Source: Cephalothrix spiralis
Lineage: Eukaryota > Nemertea > Palaeonemertea > Archinemertea > Cephalotrichidae
DNA: 16,317 nucleotides
Direction: 5' to 3'
NCBI GenBank assembly: GCA_032353305.1
Contig: JAUCNG010411136.1
Location: forward strand, 1 to 16,317
In this document: piece by piece, positions 9,301 through 14,781 of the stretch
How the letters are laid out: every line of letters begins with the position of its first letter
Position numbering within the stretch: the stretch's first letter is position 1
Notes under the pieces: model-generated
What the model was told of the DNA's origin: nothing
Databases searched by the model: none
The model's input: the letters and a program-made list of their open reading frames with translations, nothing else
Made by a program: the position numbers and the translations under genes

Positions 9301-12300
9301 GAACTTGCACTGGGAAAGATGCAAATTCCTTTGCAAAACGAATGAGAGAGCTTGCAAATTCAATTAAAACAGGGTCCTCAACACCATTCAGCCTACCTAA
9401 TTATGTGACAAATCTGTTACTAATAGCAGATGGAGATTTATCATCAGAAAGAATATTTGAATATATCGACATTCATAATCCAAATTCAAAATTGTACTTG
9501 AAGCTAACGTTTCAACGGTTTTATCCCATTTCAATATCACAAAGACGCAGTACTGGGCCTCTTGGGAAGGGTTGGGTCTTGCAGTGGCTTGAAATGAGAA
9601 TAATTCGAACTAAATCTGAAATCATCTTATCCAAAGAAAGAAGACATTACAAGTTTACCAAAATGTCAAGTGGCAAGTATACAAGTCTACTTCTTTCCTC
9701 AGATGAAATAGTTGAAAAGCAAGATTCATATTTGTATTACTCAAGCAATTTCATATACCAATACGATGACAAAGGGAACTTGACAAAGATTCAAAATAAA
9801 AATAACATTAAAGAATTCATAACAATTAAACGTGACAATAAACATCGGCCGTCCGAATTGCAGCAGTCAAACGGGCAAAGGATGATATTGAAATACAACG
9901 ACATAGACAAAATAACTATTGCTGAATTATATGACAAAAATAGCCAAGAACTTTCTAAGATAATCCTGTTATATAACAACAATGGGATGCTCAAAAGTCT
10001 TATAAAAGGTAACAAATCTGTACAATACAGATACAATGAACTTGGAGATTTGATCGAAATTGTCAATGATATAGGAGATAAGCAGATAATAAACTATGAC
10101 GAGCAACATCGACTAAAAAGTGTTGAGTCAACTACAGCTAATGACATAACCCTTAGTAAGGTAGCTATGGATACTGATTGTAATGGACTTATGAATATTC
10201 ATACAAGTCCTGGTGATTCTAAAGCAAGTATGCAATTTGGTATAGGTGGTATCGTTACGAAGGTCGTACCTGAAATAGGGCTCCCACTAACCTTTGTAAG
10301 AAACCCTCAGTCAAAAACCAAAGATGTACTTATTGGTGATGAAGTAGTATATTCCGAAACATTTGATCCGGAAAACAATATTATCACCTACGGTCGCGCT
10401 AATGGATACCAGTTAAATGCTAAGTTGGACGAAAACGGAACATTGATGGAGTTGTTTGATGGTAAAGGAGGGATATCACAATTCTCCCATTCACCCACCA
10501 AAAGTACTGTGACGTTTTTTGATAATAGTACTGAAAGTTCAATCTACGATTCCAATGAGAGAATTACTGAACGAATTCTAAGAGATCAAAGTAAAATAAC
10601 GTATGAATATACTGATCAAGCTATTTTAATGAAAAAAACTACACCCACAGATGTTTTTCATTATGAGTATAACAATGAAGAAAAATTGACTGAAATTAGG
10701 AATTCAGAAGGTTCAACTTCCCTGGTTTATGGTGCCAACCGATTTCCACTCTCGATTTCCTACCCTAACGGTATAAAGTTAAGTTACACATTCAACAAAC
10801 ACGGTCAAAGAACATCCCTTTCATCGAACAATGGTTATCAAATAAAGTATGTTTACAACGAGGAAAGGAAATTACAACAATTACAAAACAATAAAGGTGA
10901 TGTCCTTGTGAAATTTGAGTATGATAACCGCGGTAGATTAATCAGAAAGAGGCTCCAAAACAATCTTACAACAGAGTTTACATACGACAAAGAATCTTTT
11001 CGACTAAAGGAAGTGAAGAATCTAGATAAAAACAAAGCATTATTGACGAAGTTTTTATATAAATACAATAGACAAGGATACAGAATTGAAACTGAAACAA
11101 AGGATGAAACTTTAAAGTATAAATATGACAATGCTGGTCAGCTTTTATCTTGGGAGACTGGGACTGGAATAAAGGAATCGATTTCGTATGATCAAAGACA
11201 AAACAGACGAGAAAGAAAAAGTAAAGGTAGATCTGATCAATCATATCTATCCAATGAACTAAATCAATATCAAAGATATGGAAAATACAAGTCATTTGTG
11301 TATGACAAAAATGGGAACCTTGTAGAGCAAGTTGAAACACGTAGTTCTTCAGCTATATCTGTAAGATATGTTTTTGATCAAGAAAAACATATGACTCAAT
11401 ATTTATCAAGTAAGGTCATCTGCAACATGAAATATGATGTATATGGTGGATTGTCTGAACAAGAATGTTCTGATGGGAAAAAAACTAAGTATATTTCTGA
11501 TCCATTAGGGTCCTTCGGTAATGATGTAATTATGGTGCAAGTAAATGGTACATGGGACTATTATTACCACGCATTCGAATATGGCCTAGTAGCTTCGCAA
11601 AGCCAAGGAAATAGGAAATTTTTTATGTTTGATGGCGACGGTTCCGTTACACATACATCTGACACATCAGGGAATATCCTAGCAAACTATGCCTATGATC
11701 CATTTGGTGTTGTAGTCGAAGGAAGGGATAATGATGAACTCTTCAGCTTTATGGGACAATACGGTGCCCTTATGTTTTTGCCATCGAACAACTTATTTTT
11801 GATGCGAGCGAGAGTTTACGATTCTCAACTAGGGCGCTTCTTGTCAACTGATCCACTAGGATACTCTGGAAGTCCATATAATCTATACTGCTACGCAGGA
11901 AATAATCCTTTAACATATAAAGATCCAGAAGGAAAGACAAAAATCACTCGACAAGTTATAGAAGCAGGATTGAAGGGTGCCTTTGGAGGTTTTATTAAAA
12001 ATATAGGTTTTCCAAAAAATGGAGATCTAAATTTGGGCGAACTGAAAGGCGTAGCACTAGTTAGTATGGTTGCAGGAGGACTGTTTTTGGTAGCTACAGC
12101 AGCTCTACCAGGTATATTTTTTATTCCTGCTGTAATTGTGGCAGGTGGTGTGGGAGGACTCGGTGGATATCTCGTAACAAATGAAGATACGTTTGATGCT
12201 ACAAAAGCGACAGAAGCTGCGATAATGGGAATGATTACAGGTCATCTTCCTTGGCCATTAAATATAGTTTTAAATATATATGCTGCTGTGGATGAACCTG

Positions 12301-14369
12301 AATGGTTGACGGACATCGCAAAAGAAGTTAACGAGCAACTAGAAAAAGCAAAGAATGGTATAACAAGAGGATTTAAAAACGTAGAAAAACGTTTCAAACG
12401 TTATCGTATAAAACGTTATCGAAAGGAATTCTCAAGAAACGGAAAAACTAGTTGGGACGGGAAAAGTCGTTGGGAGAAAATCGAAAAAGACATTGAAGAA
12501 CAAAAACGCCACTGGTCGTACGTCGCAACAAAAGGAAAAAATCATTGCGAGCAAGAAATCGAAGGTTTTTTTGGCAACTTGACATCTGAGAATCATACCA
12601 AAGTGACTAACGGCAGTGTGGCAGTTTCAAAGGATCCTAATGACATGATTGGTCCTGCGGGATATGGTGATGCTAGATTCGTTGCAGCGTCACAGGATAT
12701 GGAATACAGAATACGGTTTGAAAATGATGCAAACGCGACAGCTCCAGCCCAGAAGGTCTTTGTCAGATGTGTACTAGATCCAGATCTCGACCTAGCTACT
12801 TTAAAACTAGGCTCAATTGGATTTGGAGTATTTGAACTTTTGTTGGACTACAAAGCTCCTTTTTATCAAGACACCCTTGAACTTGCAGACTTAGATCTAC
12901 ATGTATATTTACAGGCAGGATTAGACATCGTCAGTGGTGAAGTCACGTGGTTGTTCCAAACAATAGATTCCAAGACAGGTTTCCCTCCGTCAGATCCAAG
13001 GGTTGGATTTTTGCCGCCAAATAACGGTACCACAGGACAAGGATATGTAATGTTTAAGATAAATATGAAGAACCTAGTTAAACAAGGCGCGAAGATAGAC
13101 GCTGAAGCAAAAATATTCTTCGATGCAAATTCACCAATAGATACACCACCAATATTCAATACAATTGACAGGATTCATCCAAATACATCTGTGTCACATA
13201 ATGTTACAGCACGCAGTGACGGTGGTATATTGATTCATATGTTTGGACAGGATCAAGGATCTGGAGTGAGATTTTCGAATATCTACTCATTGTCAGACAA
13301 GGGAGCAGCAACACCTTTATTGACCGAGATTCAAGAAAACATTTTTGTTCTACCATGGCAGGGTAGTAAAGGCGTCAGAGTTGTACTGAGTGCAACTGAC
13401 AACGTCGGAAACACCGAACCAATCGACGTGAATTCAGCAGTGTTATTTGAGATGTCCCTTGATTGTCCCAAGAACTGTTCTGGAAATGGCAAATGTGACA
13501 GCGGTTCCTGTATTTGCATTCCTAACTTCATTGGGGTAGACTGTAGCAAAAAATCAACCTTCTTGGATCCTCCTATTCTGCAGATATCAGAAGCAAGTGC
13601 CATTGAAGACAAGCCATTCTCAATTTACTTATCGGCCCGGGCTCCTGGATACCAAAATGCAAGCCATTTGCAGATTTTCATCGAATCTAACGTTCCAAAT
13701 GTTAACTTTTCAAATGGCCAGGATATGAAAGCATATCATGTATTGAAAAAAGAAGATTTTGGTTTAGTAATAGTAACTCTTCCAAAATACTTCTCTGGTA
13801 GACTCATTTTACAAGTAAAAGCAGAATTAGTGCTTGACGGAAAGAAGTCAGAAAGGAAAAGTTCAGTTGAAATCCCAGTAACTCCTGTAGCTAATGAACC
13901 CCTACTCAAAGCTGAAACCAAGTGTGAGAGAGGGAATGGAACTCAATCTATAGGTGACATAGAAAAACCATCGGTTAACAATGTAGATGCTTATCCATCT
14001 GTGAAATCCATAGAAACCCCATCGTTTATCTACGTAGATGCTCAATTGTTGGATAAGGATGGTTCAGAACTTTTAAAAATAATCCTATCAGGACTCCCTC
14101 AAAATGTTAACGTAACAGGGGCCAAAAGACTTACAGAAAGTTCTTTTGAGGTAGAAAATGGAAATCATGAATTTGAAGTACCAGGAACATTCAAAGAGTT
14201 CTCAATCAATGTTACAGCTCTAGCAACTGAACAGACTTCCGGTGACATTGCAAAAAAACGAATAAAACTCGATGTGTTGAAATGTGGATGTAAAACATTT
14301 GATTTTTCAAAATCAATGTTAACTTCGGTATTTTTGTTTGGCGTTTTCTTCACAAAATTAGTCTCATAA
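2160..14369 (+). CDS. Giant secreted RHS/CARDB multidomain protein with EGF-like domain, 4069 aa
   Basis: One uninterrupted coding exon. I start at ATG 2160 (context aaaATGt, A at -3). A signal peptide (residues 1 to about 17-19) follows directly. Reading upstream to a TTG at 2130 would place 10 residues of polypyrimidine-tract translation in front of it. Domain order: SHFRGG N-terminal domain (20-382), Big/Ig/HYR-like (383-835), FN3-like (about 836-921), nine CARDB-like repeats (922-2037), PPC/IPT-like (2038-2240), another bacterial-type repeat (2241-2330), RHS shell with YD repeats (2451-3165), RHS core ending DPEG (3178-3258), hydrophobic and basic segments (3298-3422), DPND module (3491-3668), Ig-like (to 3754), EGF-like (3768-3794), adhesin-like repeats, and a hydrophobic tail. 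Many N-X-S/T sequons fit passage through the ER. It probably acts at the cell surface or outside the cell. I do not recognise a named orthologue. The exon is odd for an animal: over 12 kb with no intron and mostly bacterial-type modules. Confidence 0.9.
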   Translation: MSTEIILLLVIHLIASASGSHFRGGLFTMRTTEDMEKEQDSTKVILNFRLGWRRSYGSITFCDDDTIASNNLMGPAEGVYCRLGCRKGDISVSRLTNTKFYCTDYSQVEDWTMGERSVPITIPMDSSFTASFRGSDWISLIRGGGTWEMRMHFNMTKILTVRRHNASPQTKMAPILRLQRGCNHTVIVPVEDSDGDEVRCRWAENSKKECAGVCQVFPEAKLDSRKCKLHIQLSDTVTEGYYAVALQIEDYADPADMYPLSSIPLQFLAYVFHSPGSCYSKPEFVFPTPNDGTCLGVPFNKTFFQELIVRTGNPKNVITGIETQSPPGMHKSTMAKRGNVLWFVNVTWVPLPSQFGPNIFCFSATDSAKLASDQRCLTLLAGITPPAPKKDDMLPINYVYPDNKKWVLEFDENIFRPKHSSFIRFQNEQNIDELILNSATSSSVIFPDPGTTPKLVVKTNFRFIEKKTYHIVLDRGVVVGKQYCGPESEPVTSPQFWSFKVKDVTTPVITFLNKPLYSNSTVMISWEFDEPVTVSCTLQTPHNMSHVSCNTSYHGNFLNEGYHTLYIQAADEAKNSKQYNVQWYVDLTPPTVSVLHQPGKMSNKHNWDFILKCNDILSTCSFTCRLNSNPPRQCTSPYRANLPTQGKQKISVNATDSVGNTSPEFALEWITDFSPPVINLVPSITAVCGNSLKPEDIGFPTVTDVYDPKPVLKFSDNPSANCEIKRSWIAEDAATNKATATQTISITNPSAPIVHEDSEKYIPCGSSHELKNKLNVASLCGRKLKITYVDSTPMTRCGITVTRKWTIDDDCGQTTIFRQIIRVLDPTAPIKPENGQINCPLSQDLVWPQYKYVGKYQVYIWRDNEEEPKQPNAVTTSRRYHDASFFVPNTKYLWKIIYIEVDKNTTNYLPTPNWGFKTKPFADLKVISFDIPKIAFSGSTIKVSWTVKNIGNSSTSGSSTRWSDGIYIGKNTNEKDATKVKTVPIQNIIDPNDGYVQDISIQLSVKDIGSFYLFVQTDIYHHINDYDYKNNILRAPGALQIKLSPPPNLVIKSAFIVGSSFSGKKTSVHWIVKNIGIGITLAKKWYDSIYFSKDDEFDKDDKKLSHVVHDGALISDGEYSTSTMALIPNAIYGEFFLILVTDTSDHVYEHFDEEDNSRTLPIKVTLSPTPDFTFNDVNIQPQALKTGDTLRVKYTIINAGAGEPFVNWWYDTFMLQYIKTSIVYSKQQQYIYKTMPPGYNYSREFQYTITPQLESGEYNITLATDEGNNVFEFKSDDNNIAHKVVKIEQTLPDICVKYGYVIIKKDSQANVLFYNISVENKGKGTVMHTPWIDEILMFPTTTSKKILILSQRQDHELLPEETYHISGKVILNDNIFGIYNVSIALNAKNTFIEDKNCPNVFELGKTEIRKRRFKIKVSDLELSKSLVEAGTTISAKWKIQNIGELTLTSDWREVISLTNNNLPYLTLKKLPGQNPIPFNISAMVRNTYVTIPLTVVGEYSISIGCEFEIEATETCEPSQSIHVTVITPSSPDLMITNAETEYSEVKDGSQLLTITIIVQNIGNSMQSKESWTNRVSIVNSKGILSSVDRNLYSDVTLNQQMAAGDSITVIHILTLSGHVKGNYDVIAEVDIENQLSEINGKNNNIWKSKSPILIKGIPPPTLTVTSPLRNYPNTWLTGQSIQIMYRVRCSAYCRTETSSWYDGVYALPYSNLSKTVHKVISTGIRIGSVLHVMVSSADTKYDNTFDIKVPHGLNSNYSLYIIPDENNVLRMPRTAFAYKLPNMVSLLPGPIPDLIAVLDSKPKGIIVSGNLNKIDYSVINNRKGKTNKNWYDSLYLSTDPTLDPFDTPLKSSERVKDINSGNFYNNTMEYFLPYDLSSTQYYLILIVNVDKRLLESNYKNNIITLIISVENAPAVDIKTHSVTHSLSHVVYNQNIAYSYNVSNGGSLPVTGYLCDSIYLSLDKKWDITDVKVSGPSCGHFRLESQHNKPENTKSATQSGLVPKIKEGVYTPIVRTRTSAQDFNLTNNIGISNTVMTVNPPEIRLNQRKIIRISSNGNIVYKIPDIEEGITLVVNLFTTSSKSYHQMYMRMGSPPTMYTYDSTSTDLRITSQHVLVPLTLSGSYYLLVESTSVFKTSYDITVEVKEAKFDITAIYPIKISPTGSATLRVKGMLFPTNIKACLLYQNVKKICASDVYRINSELIYATFKVEGIQIGKYSLMLEASDGRVAQNQDLIKIVSSLPGSLRLEISKPPPIRLGEISTFEVTASNVGYSDVETPILSVYTGGKTKVLIVDGDPVVEAETEYVFLPMVKDEPGLMVPPKTSRTFKFLWIPPPDFTGDEPIYLTNITDAFVNKFLLESYTKLRLSYIDEATWRIIWNNFRTCTGKDANSFAKRMRELANSIKTGSSTPFSLPNYVTNLLLIADGDLSSERIFEYIDIHNPNSKLYLKLTFQRFYPISISQRRSTGPLGKGWVLQWLEMRIIRTKSEIILSKERRHYKFTKMSSGKYTSLLLSSDEIVEKQDSYLYYSSNFIYQYDDKGNLTKIQNKNNIKEFITIKRDNKHRPSELQQSNGQRMILKYNDIDKITIAELYDKNSQELSKIILLYNNNGMLKSLIKGNKSVQYRYNELGDLIEIVNDIGDKQIINYDEQHRLKSVESTTANDITLSKVAMDTDCNGLMNIHTSPGDSKASMQFGIGGIVTKVVPEIGLPLTFVRNPQSKTKDVLIGDEVVYSETFDPENNIITYGRANGYQLNAKLDENGTLMELFDGKGGISQFSHSPTKSTVTFFDNSTESSIYDSNERITERILRDQSKITYEYTDQAILMKKTTPTDVFHYEYNNEEKLTEIRNSEGSTSLVYGANRFPLSISYPNGIKLSYTFNKHGQRTSLSSNNGYQIKYVYNEERKLQQLQNNKGDVLVKFEYDNRGRLIRKRLQNNLTTEFTYDKESFRLKEVKNLDKNKALLTKFLYKYNRQGYRIETETKDETLKYKYDNAGQLLSWETGTGIKESISYDQRQNRRERKSKGRSDQSYLSNELNQYQRYGKYKSFVYDKNGNLVEQVETRSSSAISVRYVFDQEKHMTQYLSSKVICNMKYDVYGGLSEQECSDGKKTKYISDPLGSFGNDVIMVQVNGTWDYYYHAFEYGLVASQSQGNRKFFMFDGDGSVTHTSDTSGNILANYAYDPFGVVVEGRDNDELFSFMGQYGALMFLPSNNLFLMRARVYDSQLGRFLSTDPLGYSGSPYNLYCYAGNNPLTYKDPEGKTKITRQVIEAGLKGAFGGFIKNIGFPKNGDLNLGELKGVALVSMVAGGLFLVATAALPGIFFIPAVIVAGGVGGLGGYLVTNEDTFDATKATEAAIMGMITGHLPWPLNIVLNIYAAVDEPEWLTDIAKEVNEQLEKAKNGITRGFKNVEKRFKRYRIKRYRKEFSRNGKTSWDGKSRWEKIEKDIEEQKRHWSYVATKGKNHCEQEIEGFFGNLTSENHTKVTNGSVAVSKDPNDMIGPAGYGDARFVAASQDMEYRIRFENDANATAPAQKVFVRCVLDPDLDLATLKLGSIGFGVFELLLDYKAPFYQDTLELADLDLHVYLQAGLDIVSGEVTWLFQTIDSKTGFPPSDPRVGFLPPNNGTTGQGYVMFKINMKNLVKQGAKIDAEAKIFFDANSPIDTPPIFNTIDRIHPNTSVSHNVTARSDGGILIHMFGQDQGSGVRFSNIYSLSDKGAATPLLTEIQENIFVLPWQGSKGVRVVLSATDNVGNTEPIDVNSAVLFEMSLDCPKNCSGNGKCDSGSCICIPNFIGVDCSKKSTFLDPPILQISEASAIEDKPFSIYLSARAPGYQNASHLQIFIESNVPNVNFSNGQDMKAYHVLKKEDFGLVIVTLPKYFSGRLILQVKAELVLDGKKSERKSSVEIPVTPVANEPLLKAETKCERGNGTQSIGDIEKPSVNNVDAYPSVKSIETPSFIYVDAQLLDKDGSELLKIILSGLPQNVNVTGAKRLTESSFEVENGNHEFEVPGTFKEFSINVTALATEQTSGDIAKKRIKLDVLKCGCKTFDFSKSMLTSVFLFGVFFTKLVS
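3306..4922 (+). other. Domain: Big/Ig-like, HYR-like and FN3-like modules (residues 383-921)
   Basis: Residues 383-505 resemble SbsA/Big_5-type Ig domains (a 'KTYHIVLDRGVV' strand, then 'FWSFKVKD'). Residues 505-587 and 588-672 are Ig-like repeats with the pattern 'CRLNSNPPRQCTSPY...NATDSVGNTSP', which closely follows a bacterial surface-protein motif (C-x-LD...CTSP...ATDaaGN). Residues 673-835 are HYR-like, with 'RSWIAEDAATNKATATQTISI' split by cysteines. Residues about 836-921 look FN3-like (strand plus 'KYLWKI'). Boundaries are by eye. Confidence 0.5.
4923..8270 (+). other. Domain: array of about nine CARDB/APHP-like repeats (residues 922-2037)
   Basis: Repeat starts lie near residues 922, 1047, 1170, 1292, 1415, 1531, 1660, 1792 and 1913, a spacing of about 115-135. 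The common pattern is P-D/N-L-x-(V/I), then 12-20 residues, G-x-x-(I/L)-x-V-x-(W/Y)-x-V-x-N-x-G, then W-x-D-x-(I/L)-Y-(L/F)-S, ending with a (Y/F)-x-x-N-N. Copies 1, 2, 8 and 9 are clearest; 4 and 7 are the most diverged. CARDB/APHP domains are Ig-like adhesion modules common in bacterial and archaeal surface proteins. The repeats are well diverged at DNA level, so the array is old. Confidence 0.75.
8271..9149 (+). other. Domain: PPC-like, IPT-like and bacterial-type repeat (residues 2038-2330)
   Basis: Residues 2038-2140 follow a pre-peptidase C-terminal (PPC) type plan: '..GNIVYKIPDIEEGITLVV' and later 'SGSYYLLVES'. Residues about 2146-2240 start 'FDITAIYPIKISPTGSATLRVKG' and look like an IPT/TIG domain. 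Residues 2243-2330 have 'PPPIRLGEISTFEVTASNVGYSDVETPILSV', matching a repeat style found in giant bacterial surface proteins. Assignments are by pattern memory, without a profile search. Confidence 0.45.
9510..11654 (+). other. Domain: RHS/YD-repeat shell (residues 2451-3165)
   Basis: The shell opens at residue 2451 with FQRFYP...STGPLGKGW (W2472), the usual entry motif of RHS/WapA-type proteins. From about residue 2535 there are many YD repeats (YDDKGNLTKI, YRYNELGDLIEI, FEYDNRGRLIRK, YKYDNAGQLLSW, FVYDKNGNLVEQ). In known structures, YD repeats form a spiral beta-barrel shell, in bacterial toxins and in the animal teneurins. Before the shell (2330-2450) is an alpha-rich linker with no recognised family. 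Confidence 0.9.
11691..11933 (+). other. Domain: RHS-associated core (residues 3178-3258)
   Basis: The core starts YDPFG (3179-3183) and contains MRARVYD (D3221), GRFLSTDPLG (D3231), NLYCYAGNNP and PLTYKDPEG (D3255-G3258). In bacterial RHS and TcC proteins this core seals the shell and acts as an aspartyl autoprotease, cutting just after the conserved PxxxxDPxG motif. The equivalent aspartates and that motif are intact here, with K3259 after the Gly where L or another residue is usual. Autocleavage is therefore possible but unproven. It would separate the last 811 residues. Confidence 0.85.
12051..12425 (+). other. Domain: hydrophobic stretch and basic segment with two furin-type sites (residues 3298-3422)
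   Basis: Residues 3298-3339 are strongly hydrophobic, Gly/Ala-rich, with a Pro near the middle, so they could form a membrane hairpin or a buried plug. Residues 3410-3422 are KRFKRYRIKRYRK, which contains two R-X-K-R furin-type sites (3411-3414 and 3416-3419). A charged, probably helical segment follows. In bacterial RHS proteins the post-core region is a variable payload. No known payload domain, including the teneurin Tox-GHH, was recognised here. Confidence 0.5.
12630..13421 (+). other. Domain: bacterial-style DPND module and Ig-like module (residues 3491-3754)
   Basis: Residues 3491-3668 begin KDPNDMIGPAGYG and contain ATAPAQKVFV, LDPDLDLATLKLG, GEVTWLFQTID, PPSDPRVGFLPPN and PIDTPPIFNTID. 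I know this string of motifs from very large surface proteins of bacteria such as planctomycetes. Residues about 3671-3754 are Ig-like, ending ATDNVGNTEP, the module that usually follows it there. The order therefore appears inherited as a block. The Pfam/DUF name was not checked. Confidence 0.65.
13461..13543 (+). other. Domain: single EGF-like domain (residues 3768-3794)
   Basis: Six cysteines at 3769, 3773, 3778, 3783, 3785 and 3794 give the spacing C-x3-C-x4-C-x4-C-x-C-x8-C with G-N-G-K-C and a conserved aromatic/Gly pair (NFIG) near the end. This is the EGF-like fold typical of animal extracellular proteins. It interrupts a run of bacterial-type modules. Confidence 0.85.
13544..14366 (+). 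other. Domain: adhesin-like repeats and C-terminal hydrophobic tail (residues 3795-4069)
   Basis: Residue 3813 onward has 'AIEDKPFSIYLSA', and residues 3965-3980 have 'DKDGSELLKIILSGLP'. Both patterns are common in bacterial VCBS/RTX-type adhesin repeats. Between them is a 17-residue tandem duplication. The protein ends with a Cys pair (C4042, C4044), small residues (S4050, S4052) and a 16-residue hydrophobic tail (4053-4068) that carries a Lys near its end. This could be a GPI-attachment signal. A short transmembrane anchor is the alternative. Confidence 0.4.
13959..14042 (+). repeat. In-frame 51-bp tandem duplication in the CDS
   Basis: A segment starting at 13959 (IEKPSVNNVDAYPSV) recurs 51 bp later at 14010 (IETPSFIYVDA). 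The first 33 bp of the two copies differ at 6 positions by my count. The period of 17 codons keeps the frame. It lies in the linker between two adhesin-like repeats. Confidence 0.6.
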
Positions 14370-14395
14370 TTAGAATGTTGAGAATATCGAAAGTG

Positions 14396-14602
14396 CTTAA
14401 GAGCCATTTTTTCTAAGAACCAGACGGTCGTTATTCATCAAATCACGGACTTTGTTCTGTTAGGTGACGAAACATTTTTTCGATCTGACCCCCTGGGGGC
14501 TCACAATGGGTAATTGAAGTGTTTTTGCCAGATTTCAAAAAACAAAAATGGTTTTTTCACCAACTTCAAGCTTCAATATCTCACAAAATAGATCCGATAT
14601 GA
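14396..14602 (+). repeat. Left arm of the inverted repeat
   Basis: Pairs with 14782-15004 in inverse orientation. It includes ccattttttctaagaacc near its outer end and caagcttcaatatctcac near its inner end. It starts 26 bp after the stop codon of the large gene. Confidence 0.85.
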
Positions 14603-14781
14603 CCATTTCGTTTCGGTTTCCATAAAATATAAACCACAAAGTATCATTAAGAAGAGAGAGAGAAAAAATCACCTACATAAAGTCTATTTTGGGATCTTCA
14701 AGAACTTCCGACCATTATACATCAATGGAAAAATTCTGAATTTCTGCTGTGCCGCTTGCCGGGGGTCCAGAATTTCTTTTA

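Noticed and set aside
11937-12629. A polymorphic-toxin payload after the RHS core
   Set aside because: No known payload domain or catalytic motif is recognisable. The region is a hydrophobic stretch plus a basic helical segment and continues into further structural modules.
9510-14369. Assigning the gene as a teneurin
   Set aside because: It shares YD repeats and an RHS core, but I see no N-terminal intracellular and transmembrane region, EGF tandem array, NHL propeller or Tox-GHH. CARDB and DPND modules are not teneurin parts.
2160-14369. Bacterial contamination as the source of the window
   Set aside because: Not fully excluded, but an acceptor site, the EGF domain, two furin-type sites, AATAAA signals, a foldback element and long AT-rich flanks without genes all favour an animal nuclear genome.
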